A stretch of DNA of 64,000 bases from Massilia sp. CF038 (GTDB lineage: Bacteria; Pseudomonadota; Gammaproteobacteria; Burkholderiales; Burkholderiaceae_D): positions 1,798,001-1,862,000 of the forward strand of contig NZ_FQWU01000002.1 in the NCBI RefSeq assembly GCF_900129765.1, written 5' to 3'. Positions 19,080-28,012 of this stretch are shown here, piece by piece. Under the pieces are notes generated by a model, which worked only from the letters and a program-made list of their open reading frames with translations, was not told the origin of the DNA and did not search any database. The translations under genes were made by a program, and so were the position numbers. The stretch's first letter is position 1. The number at the start of each line of letters is the position of its first letter.

Positions 19080-19508
19080 TTAGAAAACGAGTGCTTTAGG
19101 TTGCTGGGCCGCGTGCGGATGGGAACCTTCTGCGTACACTTTGAGCTTCTTGATCATTGCGTAGCCAAGCGGGCCCTTAGGCAGCATGCCTTTGACAGCC
19201 TTTTCCAGCGCGCGACCTGGAAAACGCTCTTGCATTTTCTTGAAGTTGGTCTCGTAGATGCCGCCTGGATAACCCGAGTGACGGTAGTAGGTCTTCTCGG
19301 TGGCTTTGGTGCCGGTTACGCGCAGTTTGCCTGCGTTGATCACGACGATGAAATCGCCGGTGTCGACGTGCGGAGTGAATTCTGGTTTGTGTTTGCCGCG
19401 CAGTCGGAGTGCCACTTCGCTGGCAACACGTCCGAGGACCAAGTCCGTCGCGTCAACCACGAACCAATCGCGCTGGACTTCATGTCCTTTAGCGGAAAAA
19501 GTTTTCAT
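19080..19508 (-). CDS. rplM: Large subunit ribosomal protein L13
   Basis: A 142-residue L13 protein, an early 50S assembly protein. Motifs: '[20 protein letters not shown]', '[18 protein letters not shown]', '[11 protein letters not shown]' and 'YRHSGYPGG'. It is the first gene of the rplM-rpsI operon. A near-consensus promoter lies about 100 bases upstream. Confidence 0.99.
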   Translation of the reverse strand: MKTFSAKGHEVQRDWFVVDATDLVLGRVASEVALRLRGKHKPEFTPHVDTGDFIVVINAGKLRVTGTKATEKTYYRHSGYPGGIYETNFKKMQERFPGRALEKAVKGMLPKGPLGYAMIKKLKVYAEGSHPHAAQQPKALVF

Positions 19509-19607
19509 GTTGACTTCCTATCTATTAAATCGCTCAAATGGTGGTTCCGCACTTGCAGCCTGCGGACGCTTCCTTATCGTCTTTCCTGAGCAAACGGAAA
19601 GCCGGCA

Positions 19608-19637
19608 ACTATAGCGCACTTCCCTCACGCCTGTCAA
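19608..19637 (-). promoter_or_regulatory. Sigma70 promoter of rplM-rpsI
   Basis: On the minus strand: TTGACA (19637-19632), an 18-base spacer and TATAGT (19613-19608). This is close to consensus, as expected for a ribosomal-protein operon. It leaves a leader of about 95 bases before the rplM start; I see no clear binding-site mimic in it. Confidence 0.7.
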
Positions 19638-19739
19638 GAATGATGCAGCGCAAGCGCCGACCTGTGGCATCCCCCTAGAATAATGCCGAAGAGAAACAAA
19701 CGCTGCCATTCAAACCAATATCTACATATCAACTTTCAA

Positions 19740-19769
19740 TTGACGGCGCAAAGTGCCGCAACATAGTAT
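19740..19769 (+). promoter_or_regulatory. Probable sigma70 promoter of the hydrolase-ABC operon
   Basis: TTGACG (19740-19745), an 18-base spacer and TAGTAT (19764-19769), about 30 bases before the GTG start at 19798, which itself follows an AGGGGAG ribosome site (19786-19792). Confidence 0.5.
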
Positions 19770-19797
19770 GTCTGGGCCATTAACCAGGGGAGACTTA

Positions 19798-21228
19798 GTG
19801 AATTTCAGTCATATGTTGAGCGCTGCCGTGCTGGCCCTGATGGCCGCCAGCGCTGCCGCCAAACCGGTATCCCAGCAAGGCCGCAGCTGCCACCTCCCGG
19901 GCGCTGAAGAAGGCTTGCGCTGCATTACTCTGCCGCTGCCGCTGGACTACGCCAGCAAGGGCGGCCCCACCCTGAACCTGCACGTCACGGTGGCCCCCGC
20001 GTTTCGCGAGGCGGCCCGTCCCGACCCGCTGTTCGTGCTGGCCGGCGGTCCCGGCCAGGCTGGCAGCGATGTGCTGGCAATCATTACCCAGACCTTCCGC
20101 CGGGCCCGCGCCACGCGCGATATCGTGCTGATTGACCAGCGCGGCACCGGTCTGTCCGGCAAGCTCGATTGCGACACCAAGCAGTTCAACGAAGACACCA
20201 TGAGCGAGGCCGATCTGCTGACCGCGGCGCGCGCCTGCATCGCCGCCGTCAAGCAGCCCTTTGCCGCCTATGGCACCGCGAGCGCCGCGCGCGACATTGA
20301 GCAAGTGCGCCTGGCTCTCGGTTACGACAAGATCAATCTGTGGGGCGCCTCTTACGGCACCCGTCTGGCGCAAGCCTATGCGCGCGCCTACCCGGGCGCC
20401 GTGCGCTCGCTGATACTCGATGGCGTGGTCGCGCCTGACCAGATCATTCCCGCCGCCGGACGCGATGGCCAGGCCGCGCTGGACCTGGTGTTTCGCCAGT
20501 GCGCAGAGAACGCGCCCTGCCAGGCAGCCTACCCCAATCTGCGCCAGGAATTTGACGAGCTCAGCGCCCGCGTGGCGGCCGGCGCCGTCAAGCTCGAGCT
20601 GCCCGATCCACGCACCGCACGTCCGCTCAAGCTGACCATGACGAGCGACCGTTTTCTGGGCGCTGTGCACAATATTCTGTACAACGCCCTCGATGCGCGC
20701 CGCCTGCCCTACCTGATCCACAGCGCCTACCAGGGACGCTGGGAACCGTTCGTGGCGCGCCGCAATCTGGCCAGCGATTACTCGCCCGACGGGCCGGTGG
20801 CCCAGCTGATGCACCTGGCGGTGGTGTGCGCCGAAGACTGGCCACGTCTGACCCCGGCCCTGCAGGCGGACGACGCCACCGCGCTCACGGCCCCGCTGGC
20901 CAAACACATCGGCACCATGTGCGGCATGGTGCCGGTGGCGCCGGCGCCAGCCCCGGCCACGACCCCGATTCCCCAGCCGGTACTGCTGCTGTCAGGCGAA
21001 CTGGACCCGGTCACGCCCCCGCGCCGGGCGGTGGCGGCAGCCCGCTACCTGCCCCAGCATCAGCACCTGGTGGTGACCTACGCCGGACACGGCATTTCCC
21101 AGCTCGGCTGCGCGCCGCGTCTGCTGCGCGAATTCCTGGACAAGCCCGAGCAGCCGCTCAAGGCCGACTGTCTGAAGGACATTCCCGCCCCCACTTTCCA
21201 GCTCGGCAACGCCGGGCCGCAACCCTGA
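19798..21228 (+). CDS. Secreted alpha/beta hydrolase with TAP-like C-terminal domain (S33-type)
   Basis: A 476-residue exported hydrolase. A signal peptide (about residues 1-21, ending ASAAAK) precedes an alpha/beta-hydrolase fold: oxyanion 'LAGGPGQAGSD', 'VLIDQRGTGLSGKLDC', nucleophile elbow 'LWGASYGTRLAQAYA', and the late 'LLSGELDPVTPPRRAVAA' (acid) and 'YAGHGISQLGC' (His). The C-terminal segment matches the TAP-like domain of tripeptidyl-aminopeptidase-type enzymes, so a proline- or oligopeptide-aminopeptidase activity is plausible but unproven. The GTG start has a strong ribosome site; an ATG 15 bases later is possible. An ABC ATPase follows 15 bases after the stop, so hydrolase and transporter are probably one operon. 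Confidence 0.87.
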   Translation: MNFSHMLSAAVLALMAASAAAKPVSQQGRSCHLPGAEEGLRCITLPLPLDYASKGGPTLNLHVTVAPAFREAARPDPLFVLAGGPGQAGSDVLAIITQTFRRARATRDIVLIDQRGTGLSGKLDCDTKQFNEDTMSEADLLTAARACIAAVKQPFAAYGTASAARDIEQVRLALGYDKINLWGASYGTRLAQAYARAYPGAVRSLILDGVVAPDQIIPAAGRDGQAALDLVFRQCAENAPCQAAYPNLRQEFDELSARVAAGAVKLELPDPRTARPLKLTMTSDRFLGAVHNILYNALDARRLPYLIHSAYQGRWEPFVARRNLASDYSPDGPVAQLMHLAVVCAEDWPRLTPALQADDATALTAPLAKHIGTMCGMVPVAPAPAPATTPIPQPVLLLSGELDPVTPPRRAVAAARYLPQHQHLVVTYAGHGISQLGCAPRLLREFLDKPEQPLKADCLKDIPAPTFQLGNAGPQP

Positions 21229-21243
21229 TTCCCGAGGACAGCA

Positions 21244-21978
21244 ATGATTGAAGTCCATGATGTCCGAAAAAAATTCGGTGCCGTCCAGGCACTGGGCGGG
21301 GTGAGCTTTCGCGCCACCGACGGCCAGATCACGGCCCTGCTGGGGCCGAATGGCGCCGGCAAGACCACCTTGCTGCGCTTGCTGGTCGGCTTGCTCAAGC
21401 GCGATACCGGCACCATCACCATCGATGGGGCCGATCCGGAACACGACCCGATGGCAGTGCGCAGCAATATCGGCTTTCTGACCGACCAGTTCGGCCTGTA
21501 CGAGCGCATGAGCACGCGCGAATACCTGCGCTATTTCGGCGAACTCAATGGCATGACGCCGCAGGCAGCCAATGCCCGCATTGAAGAAGTGTCGCAATTG
21601 CTGGTCATGGACGACATCCTGGAACGGCGCTCGAAGGGCTTTTCCCAGGGGCAGCGCATCAAGGTGGCGCTGGCGCGCACCTTGCTGCACCGTCCGCGCA
21701 ATCTGCTGCTGGACGAACCGTCACGCGGGCTCGACGTGATGAGTACGCGCGCCTTGCGCAGCGCCCTGACCGCCCTGCGTGCGGACGGCTGCTGCGTGAT
21801 CATGGCCACCCACGTGATGCAGGAAGTAACCCATCTGTGCGACGACGTGATTGTCATCGCCAAGGGCCACACCGTGGCGCAAGGCTCACCCCAGCAATTG
21901 TGCGAGCGCACCGGCATTGCCAACCTGGAAGACGCCTTCGTCAGCCTGGTCGGCACCGAAGAAGGAATTTCCGCATGA
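21244..21978 (+). CDS. ABC transporter ATPase (NatA-like), first pair
   Basis: A 244-residue ATP-binding subunit. Walker A is '[16 protein letters not shown]', the signature is the unusual 'KGFSQGQRIKVALARTLL' (FSQGQ rather than LSGGQ), Walker B is 'NLLLDEPSRGLDV', and the H-loop is in 'IMATHVMQEV'. This pattern fits the NatA/ABC-2 branch. It has a GAGGACAGCA ribosome site and overlaps the permease start by four bases (ATGA). The substrate is unknown; NatAB of Bacillus exports sodium, but related pairs export many compounds. Confidence 0.92.
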   Translation: MIEVHDVRKKFGAVQALGGVSFRATDGQITALLGPNGAGKTTLLRLLVGLLKRDTGTITIDGADPEHDPMAVRSNIGFLTDQFGLYERMSTREYLRYFGELNGMTPQAANARIEEVSQLLVMDDILERRSKGFSQGQRIKVALARTLLHRPRNLLLDEPSRGLDVMSTRALRSALTALRADGCCVIMATHVMQEVTHLCDDVIVIAKGHTVAQGSPQQLCERTGIANLEDAFVSLVGTEEGISA

Positions 21979-23174
21979 AGCCGAGCCGCATGAAATCGAA
22001 ATTTTCGGTGGTGTTTTTAAAGGAATTCACTGAACACCTGCGCGACCGCCGCTCCTTGATGATGCTGGGCCTGTTTGTGATCATGTATCCCGTGATGATG
22101 GGCTACATGCTTCACCACATGATCGAGCGCGCCACCAAGCCGGAACGCGAAGGCATGGAAGTGGCGGTCATCAACGGGACCCAGGCCCCGACCCTGATGA
22201 CCCAGCTGCAGCAGAAAAACGTCACCGTCACCCACAAGGGGCCGATGAGCGACGAGGCCATCACCAAGCTGCTGCGCGACCGCAAGGCGGTGGTGGTACT
22301 GCGCCTGGAAGACAAGTACAGCGAGCATTATCAGGACATGCGCCCGGCCCGCATCGAACTGTGGTACGACTCGGCCAGCGATGACAGTCCGCGCCAGCGC
22401 GACATCGAAGAAATGCTCAACAACTACAGCTCCGGCATTGCCGGCGCGCGCCTGCTGGCGCACGGGGTCTCGCCCGCCACGCTGGCCCCGGTCAAGCTGC
22501 AGCGCTACGATACCGGCAGCAACGCCTCGCGCTCGGCCGCCATCATTGGCGCCATGCTGGGCATCCTGTTCCTGCCTGCCTTCTTGTGCTGCCTGTCGGC
22601 CTCGGTTGACAGCACGGCAGGCGAGCGCGAACGGCGCTCGCTGGAAGTGCTGATGGCGCAGCCGGTCAGCCGCTTTACCCTGGTCAGCGGCAAGTGGGTG
22701 GCAGCGGCGGTGCTGTCCATTGTCGGCCTGTCGCTGGAACTGGGACTGGCCCACGCGGCCCTGTCCTGGCTGCCGCTGGAAGAGGTGGGCATGTCCTGGC
22801 GCGTGACCTCGGGCGACCTGGCCATTGTCTGCATGGCTGCCGCCCCGCTATGCCTGTTTGCAGCGGCAGCCCAGATTGCGCTGGCCATGAATTCCAAGTC
22901 CTACAAGGAAGCGCAAAGCGTACTGTCGATCTTCACCCTGCTGCCGCTGCTGCCGGGTCTGGCGGTGTCGGTGATGGAGCTGGAAACGTCGACCTGGATG
23001 TACATGGTGCCGATGCTGTCGAACCAGACCCTGCTGCGCGAACTGGCCAAGGGTCAGGCCATGACACTGTTGCCGGTCACGCTGACCTTCCTCAGTTCGC
23101 TGCTGCCGGCGCTGGCCATCATTGCCTTTGCCAGCTGGCGCATGAAGAGCGAGCGCTACGTGCTGGCGGTCTGA
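21975..23174 (+). CDS. ABC-2 type permease (NatB-like), first pair
   Basis: A 399-residue membrane subunit. One helix near residues 28-50 is followed by a large extracytoplasmic loop (about 50-190). Five helices follow: about 190-210 ('AAIIGAMLGILFLPAFLCCL'), 240-265, 290-315, 325-350 and 370-390. The cytoplasmic 'GERERRSLEVLMAQPVSR' motif between the second and third helices is the hallmark of NatB/YhaP-type permeases. The start is at 21975, inside the ATPase stop; longer frames to 21837 are antisense-like artefacts. It is co-transcribed with its ATPase and with the secreted hydrolase. Confidence 0.9.
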   Translation: MKPSRMKSKFSVVFLKEFTEHLRDRRSLMMLGLFVIMYPVMMGYMLHHMIERATKPEREGMEVAVINGTQAPTLMTQLQQKNVTVTHKGPMSDEAITKLLRDRKAVVVLRLEDKYSEHYQDMRPARIELWYDSASDDSPRQRDIEEMLNNYSSGIAGARLLAHGVSPATLAPVKLQRYDTGSNASRSAAIIGAMLGILFLPAFLCCLSASVDSTAGERERRSLEVLMAQPVSRFTLVSGKWVAAAVLSIVGLSLELGLAHAALSWLPLEEVGMSWRVTSGDLAIVCMAAAPLCLFAAAAQIALAMNSKSYKEAQSVLSIFTLLPLLPGLAVSVMELETSTWMYMVPMLSNQTLLRELAKGQAMTLLPVTLTFLSSLLPALAIIAFASWRMKSERYVLAV

Positions 23175-23241
23175 ACCGGCGGCAGCACGCCCGCCAGCCC
23201 TCCTTTACAATAGGCACACGCTTTTTTACTGGAGAGTTGCA

Positions 23242-23667
23242 ATGGAAGTCAAAGTCAGCTGGAACGGTCCCTCCGGCATGAGTTTCCGGGCCGAGACCGG
23301 TTCCGGCCACATGGTCAGCATGGATGGTGCGCCCGAAGGCGGCGGCCACAACCTGGCGCCACGGCCCATGGAAATGGTATTGCTGGGCACGGGCGGCTGC
23401 ACGGCCTATGACGTGGTGCTGATCCTCAAGCGCGGCCGCGAAGACGTGCGCGGCTGCGACGTCACGCTCAAGGCCGAGCGGGCCGAGACCGATCCCAAGG
23501 TGTTTACCAAGATCCATTTCCACTTCATCGTCAGCGGCAAGAATCTGAAGCAGACCACGGTGGAACGGGCCGTGAGCCTGTCGCACGACAAGTACTGCTC
23601 GGCCTCGATCATGCTGGCCAAGACGGCCGAGATCACGCACAGTTTTGAGATTGTCGAGCTGACCTGA
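23242..23667 (+). CDS. OsmC family protein (YhfA-like)
   Basis: A 141-residue OsmC/Ohr-fold protein. The two redox cysteines are in 'LLGTGGCTAYDVVLILKRGR' and 'SLSHDKYCSASIMLAKTAEI', at the family spacing. Members reduce organic peroxides or, in the YhfA branch, have unclear function; the short 'MEVKVSWNGPSGMSFRAETG' start fits the YhfA branch. A GGAGAG ribosome site precedes the start. It is 67 bases after the permease stop, so probably separate. A perfect-looking palindrome follows the stop and could terminate both this gene and the convergent coq7. Confidence 0.9.
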   Translation: MEVKVSWNGPSGMSFRAETGSGHMVSMDGAPEGGGHNLAPRPMEMVLLGTGGCTAYDVVLILKRGREDVRGCDVTLKAERAETDPKVFTKIHFHFIVSGKNLKQTTVERAVSLSHDKYCSASIMLAKTAEITHSFEIVELT

Positions 23668-23722
23668 CATCGCCCTCGCGAAGGCGGGCTCGCATGCGAG
23701 CCCGCCTGCGCGAGGGCGATGT
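23667..23722. repeat. Intergenic palindrome, copy 3 (loop-less short form)
   Basis: A 56-base nearly perfect palindrome starting ACATCGCCCTCGCGAAGGCG and centred on GCATGC. Its arms match the outer arms of the other copies but the conserved loop is missing. It starts at the stop codon of the osmC-like gene and lies between convergent genes, so it could act as a bidirectional terminator. Confidence 0.88.
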
Positions 23723-23740
23723 ACTGGTGCTGCTCAAGAA

Positions 23741-24382
23741 TCAGACGTAGTACGCCGTCGTGGTCATGACCTTGGCCATGGCCGACATGGCGGCCTTCAC
23801 CGGCACCGGCGCTTCCAGCGCCCCCATCTCTTGCGCTGCCTTGCCGTGCGCTGCCTCGTCGGCACGCATCTGCTCGACAATGGCGCGCGATTTGGCGTCC
23901 TGCTCGGGCAGCTTGCTCAAGTGCCCGGCCAGATGCTCCTCGACCTGGCGCTCGGTTTCCACCACAAAGCCCAGACTGCGCCGGTCGCCCAGCGCCGCGG
24001 CCACCGTTCCCATCGCATACGCGCCTGCATACCAGAGCGGATTGAGCAAACTTGGCTGCGAACCCAGTTCGGCCAGGCGCTGCGCCGTCCAGGCCAGATG
24101 GTCTTCTTCTTCCCGTCCCGCCTGGGCAAACTGGGCGCGCATGGCATCGGTTTTGGCAAAACGCGCTTGCGAATTGTAGAGCGCCTGGGCACACACTTCA
24201 CCCACGTGGTTGACCCGCATCAGGCCGGCGCTATGGCGCTGTTCTGCCGCGTCGAGGTGGCCGTCAGCCGCATGCGCCGCCGGGGTCGGACGCGAGGCCT
24301 TGGCCACGCCGCCAATCACGCGCAGCGCTTTGTCTAGGCCCACGATCAAGTGGTCAAGGGGAAGGATGGAACGCTGGGACAT
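23741..24382 (-). CDS. coq7: Demethoxyubiquinone hydroxylase
   Basis: Membrane-associated di-iron hydroxylase of the penultimate ubiquinone step. It is 213 residues. Ferritin-like iron ligands are seen in '[14 protein letters not shown]' (E62), 'REEEDHLAW' (residues 90-98), '[11 protein letters not shown]' and 'RADEAAHG'. The hydrophobic '[16 protein letters not shown]' between them is the membrane-facing helix. It shows aerobic respiration with ubiquinone. The gene is downstream of an unknown gene by 27 bases on the same strand. Confidence 0.95.
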   Translation of the reverse strand: MSQRSILPLDHLIVGLDKALRVIGGVAKASRPTPAAHAADGHLDAAEQRHSAGLMRVNHVGEVCAQALYNSQARFAKTDAMRAQFAQAGREEEDHLAWTAQRLAELGSQPSLLNPLWYAGAYAMGTVAAALGDRRSLGFVVETERQVEEHLAGHLSKLPEQDAKSRAIVEQMRADEAAHGKAAQEMGALEAPVPVKAAMSAMAKVMTTTAYYV

Positions 24383-24409
24383 GGCAGTGCTCGGCAGGTA
24401 AAAACCCTA

Positions 24410-24856
24410 TTATAGGACGTCGCGCACCTTGGGGGCGTCACCCTCGGGGGTAGGCTGGCGCTCGATCCAGTCCAGCAGCGGGCCGCCAATGTCGACCTTG
24501 GAGATATTCTTGGCCACGCCCAGATTGAGCGAGAGCAGAAAGGGAATGGTATTGACCGGCACGTGCGGGCAATGTTCGGCAAAGGCGGCCATGAAGCGGG
24601 GCGAATCGACCACCGGCACCACTTTTTCACCACTCATGAACTGGAGCACGCTGGTGATGCTGTGGCCCTTGCCAATGGACTGGTAAATGAAGCGGTTGAA
24701 ATCCTTGTCGATGCGCTTGAAGTCAATCGTTTCGTCGGTCATCAGACCGCTCAGATAGTACAAGCCCAGGCCGACCCGGAACCAGTCGGTGGCCTCGGCA
24801 GCGCCATGGCCGCAGCGGGTCAGCGCCAACACATTTTGCTTAACGATACTATCCAT
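24410..24856 (-). CDS. Unknown soluble protein upstream of coq7
   Basis: A 148-residue protein I do not recognise. It has no signal peptide or membrane helix. The N-terminal half has a helical look ('NVLALTRCGHGAAEATDWFR', 'GLYYLSGLMTDETIDF'), and the C-terminal half contains 'VVDSPRFMAAFAEHCPHVPV' and 'LLSLNLGVAKNISKVDIGG'. Three in-frame ATGs are possible (24874, 24865, 24856); none has a clear ribosome site, and I chose the shortest. It lies 27 bases upstream of coq7 on the same strand, which suggests co-expression with ubiquinone synthesis, though that alone does not give a function. Confidence 0.6.
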   Translation of the reverse strand: MDSIVKQNVLALTRCGHGAAEATDWFRVGLGLYYLSGLMTDETIDFKRIDKDFNRFIYQSIGKGHSITSVLQFMSGEKVVPVVDSPRFMAAFAEHCPHVPVNTIPFLLSLNLGVAKNISKVDIGGPLLDWIERQPTPEGDAPKVRDVL

Positions 24857-24954
24857 GGGGACCATTATCCACATTTCCGGCCCGCTGTGCGCAGCATTGT
24901 TGCTAATGCCAATTCCTGCGTGCTACTCTCAAATTTTATGGATGGAATTGTCCG

Positions 24955-25734
24955 ATGATCGAGGTAAGCGGCCTGGCCAAGCGATTCGTGTCACAACATC
25001 CAACCGAACGGCGCGCCCGCCGCCGCGACGTGCGCGACCACGGCGGCTATTTTCATGCCGTGCGCGACGTCTCGTTCCAGTGCGCACCCGGTGAGGTGCT
25101 GGGCCTGCTCGGTCCGAACGGCGCCGGCAAGACCACCACCTTGCGCATCCTCTCGACCGCACTGCGCCCGGACGCCGGCACCGCCTTCGTGAATGGCACT
25201 GACGTGCTGGCCGAGCCGCTGCAGGCGCGCAAGAAGATCGGCTTCTTGTCCGGCAGTACCGGCCTGTACGGCCGCCTGAGCGCACGCGAAAATGTCGAGT
25301 ATTTCGGCCGCCTGCACGGCATTGCGGCGCCCGAACTGGCGCGCCGCTGCGATCAGCTGTTCGAGCAGTTGCAGATGCATGCGTATGGACACCGGCGCGC
25401 CGACCAGCTCTCGGCCGGGATGCGCCAGAAGTGCGCCATCGCACGCACCGTCATCCACCAGCCGCAAGTGGTCATTCTGGACGAGCCAACCACGGGCCTG
25501 GACGTGATGTCGGCCAAGACCCTGCTCGACTTCATTGCCAGCTACAAGGCGCTGGGCATTCCGCTGATCTTTTCCACCCACCACCTGCACGAAGTGGAAA
25601 AAGTGTGCGACCGGGTCTGCATCATCAACCATGGTGCCACCGCGTTCAATGGCAGCGTGGCCGCACTGCGCGCCAAAGGCGGCAGCACCGATTTGTATGA
25701 TGCCTTCGTGCACGTGATCAACGGGGAGACTTGA
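24955..25734 (+). CDS. ABC transporter ATPase (NatA-like), second pair
   Basis: A 259-residue ATP-binding subunit. Walker A is '[16 protein letters not shown]', the signature is 'QLSAGMRQKCAIARTVI', Walker B is 'VVILDEPTTGLDVMSAKTLL', and the H-loop is in 'IFSTHHLHEVEKVC'. There is a basic insertion after the first strand (residues about 16-30, 'RRARRRDVRDHGGYF'-like). The start is weakly supported (GGAATTG upstream). Its stop is immediately followed by the permease ATG (TGA-ATG). It is a paralogue of the 21244 gene but with a different signature, so the two pairs are not a recent duplication. Confidence 0.92.
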   Translation: MIEVSGLAKRFVSQHPTERRARRRDVRDHGGYFHAVRDVSFQCAPGEVLGLLGPNGAGKTTTLRILSTALRPDAGTAFVNGTDVLAEPLQARKKIGFLSGSTGLYGRLSARENVEYFGRLHGIAAPELARRCDQLFEQLQMHAYGHRRADQLSAGMRQKCAIARTVIHQPQVVILDEPTTGLDVMSAKTLLDFIASYKALGIPLIFSTHHLHEVEKVCDRVCIINHGATAFNGSVAALRAKGGSTDLYDAFVHVINGET

Positions 25735-26931
25735 ATGTGGATCGTCTACATGAAGGAAATGCTCGAGCTGCTGCGCGACCGTAAAACCTTCATCTTTACC
25801 CTGCTTCTGCCGGTGGTCGCCATGCCGGCGATCTTTGGCGGCTTTGGCTACCTGACCTCGACCATGTTCAAGAAAGGCGAACAAGCCCAGTTACCCTACG
25901 CCCTGTTCGGCCAGGCCCATGCGCCGGCCCTGGCCGAGCGCTTTGCGCGCGAAAAGAGCTTGCGCCAGGTGAGCCTGGCGCGCCAAGACGATATCAAGGC
26001 AGCCATTGACGACGAACGGATCAAGTTCGCGCTGGTGATCCCGGCCGGCTTCGAGGATGACTTGCACAGCCACCGCCAGGTCGGCGTGGTGTTGCACTAC
26101 AACAGCGCGGTTGCGGTCGATGTCACCCGCAAACGGGTCGATGCCGTGCTGGAAGAACACAATGCGGCCCTGCGCGAACAGGCCCTGCAAACTATGCGCA
26201 TGAGCAAGGCCGAATTGCGCTACGTGCTCAATCCGGTGCGCCTGGAAGAAATTTCCACCGCCGGCACCCGCGAACGGATGGGCTCGGCCATCGGCGGCTT
26301 CCTGCCCTACATCTTGCTGATGGTCTGCCTGATGGCGGCCATGTATCCGGCCATTGACCTGGGTGCCGGCGAAAAGGAACGCGGCACGCTCGAGACGCTG
26401 CTGCTGGCGCCCATTCCGCGCACCCAGCTGGTGCTGGCCAAATTCCTGGTGCTGTTTTCGGTCGGTCTGTGCTCAGCCCTGGTGATGGTGGCCAGCCTGG
26501 GGCTGGTCCTGCAGCTGTTTGGCAGCCGCTTTGAAGGCGGGCTGGGACTGATGGCACGCGCTGTCGGCCTGGGTGAAATCGCCATGCTGGCCCTGATGCT
26601 GGTGCCCACGGCGGCCATTTTTGCCGCCATTCTGCTGGCCATTTCCATCTGGGCCAAAAGCTACAAGGAAGCCTCCGGCCTGATTTCGCCGCTGATGATG
26701 CTGCTGATCGTGCCCATCGTGGTGGCCATGCTGCCTGGCGTGGAGCTGAACTGGTTCTGGTCCATGGTGCCGCTCACGAATGTCTCTTTAGCAATGAAAG
26801 AGATCATCAAGGGCACCATGGATTACCGCATGTTCGCCACTATTTTGCTCTCGACCACGGTCATTGCCGGCGCGCTGCTGGCCTGGTGCCGCTGGTGGTT
26901 TACCCGCGAAGAAGTCCTGTTCCGCAATTGA
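25735..26931 (+). CDS. ABC-2 type permease (NatB-like), second pair
   Basis: A 398-residue membrane protein of the same architecture as the 21975 permease. The N-terminus 'MWIVYMKEMLELLRDRKTFI' precedes a first helix at about 20-42. A large outer loop with 'ALVIPAGFEDDLHSHRQVGV' runs to residue ~180, followed by five more helices from about 180 onward. The cytoplasmic 'GAGEKERGTLETLLLAPIPR' motif is diagnostic of this permease family. The last helix ends with 'CRWWFTREEVLF'. No ribosome site is separable from the ATPase end, so translation is likely coupled. Confidence 0.91.
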   Translation: MWIVYMKEMLELLRDRKTFIFTLLLPVVAMPAIFGGFGYLTSTMFKKGEQAQLPYALFGQAHAPALAERFAREKSLRQVSLARQDDIKAAIDDERIKFALVIPAGFEDDLHSHRQVGVVLHYNSAVAVDVTRKRVDAVLEEHNAALREQALQTMRMSKAELRYVLNPVRLEEISTAGTRERMGSAIGGFLPYILLMVCLMAAMYPAIDLGAGEKERGTLETLLLAPIPRTQLVLAKFLVLFSVGLCSALVMVASLGLVLQLFGSRFEGGLGLMARAVGLGEIAMLALMLVPTAAIFAAILLAISIWAKSYKEASGLISPLMMLLIVPIVVAMLPGVELNWFWSMVPLTNVSLAMKEIIKGTMDYRMFATILLSTTVIAGALLAWCRWWFTREEVLFRN

Positions 26932-27120
26932 CATCCCCGGCCGCGGGCGGACGGCACCAACGGTGCCGCATTCTGCGCCCCGGTTTCGGCATTCTGGCCC
27001 GGCCAAATGGCGGTGTATCGCAATGGCCCGCCAGCTTGCGCATAAATTTAATACAATGCAACTATAAAGAAGTGTGCCGGTGTCCCACCGCGCCCTCGCC
27101 CGCTATCAGGAGTTTCAGGC

Positions 27121-28011
27121 ATGGAATTACGCATCCGCAATCTGTCCAAGACCTACGCCAACGGCGTGGTGGCCCTGGACAAGGTCACCCTCACCATCCC
27201 CGCCGGGATGTTCGGCCTGCTCGGGCCAAACGGCGCTGGCAAGTCGACCTTGATGCGGACCCTGGCCACGCTGCAAGAATGCGATGCTGGCTCGGTGTTT
27301 TTCGGCGAACTCGACGTGCTGGATGAAAAAGACGAGATCCGGCGCCTGCTCGGCTACCTGCCGCAGGACTTTGGCGTGTATCCCAAGGTCACGGCTTACG
27401 AACTGCTGGACCATTTCGCCATGCTCAAGGGATTGTCGAACCGGGCGCGGCGGCGCGAAGTGGTCGATGGGCTGTTGCAGCAAACCAATCTGTTCGAGGT
27501 GCGCCACCAGCGCCTGGGCGGTTTTTCGGGCGGCATGCGCCAGCGCTTCGGCATTGCCCAGGCCTTGCTGGGCGACCCGCAACTGATCATTGTCGATGAG
27601 CCCACGGCCGGCCTCGACCCGCAGGAGCGGGTGCGCTTTCACAATCTGCTGTCCGACATTGGCGAAGACAAGACAGTTTTGCTGTCCACCCACATCGTGT
27701 CCGACGTATCGGACTTGTGCGCCAACATGGCCATCATCAACAAAGGCCACGTCCTGCTGTGCGGCGAGCCGCAAAAACTGATCGACGATATCGATGGCAA
27801 GATCTGGGAACGCTTTGTCACCAAGGCCGAACTGCCCTACTTCCAGCGCGAACACGACGTCATTTCCACCCGCCTGCTCACCGGCCGCACCCTGATCCGG
27901 GTCTACGGCGAGCGCGATCCGGGCGACGGCTTCTTCGCCGCCAATGGCGACCTCGAGGATGTCTACTTTGCCACCATTGCCGGCCGCCACGTCGCTGCCA
28001 GCAACTGCTAG
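27121..28011 (+). CDS. ABC transporter ATPase, third system
   Basis: A 296-residue ATP-binding protein. Walker A is '[16 protein letters not shown]', the Q-loop is in '[13 protein letters not shown]', the signature is '[20 protein letters not shown]', Walker B is '[19 protein letters not shown]', and the H-loop is 'STHIVSDV'. The C-terminal 60 residues form a small extra domain ('[20 protein letters not shown]' and on). An AGGAG site lies ahead of the start. The next gene begins two bases after the stop and encodes the matching permease fused to a peptidase. The 190 bases upstream hold no gene and may carry the promoter. Confidence 0.92.
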   Translation: MELRIRNLSKTYANGVVALDKVTLTIPAGMFGLLGPNGAGKSTLMRTLATLQECDAGSVFFGELDVLDEKDEIRRLLGYLPQDFGVYPKVTAYELLDHFAMLKGLSNRARRREVVDGLLQQTNLFEVRHQRLGGFSGGMRQRFGIAQALLGDPQLIIVDEPTAGLDPQERVRFHNLLSDIGEDKTVLLSTHIVSDVSDLCANMAIINKGHVLLCGEPQKLIDDIDGKIWERFVTKAELPYFQREHDVISTRLLTGRTLIRVYGERDPGDGFFAANGDLEDVYFATIAGRHVAASNC

Positions 28012-28012
28012 G

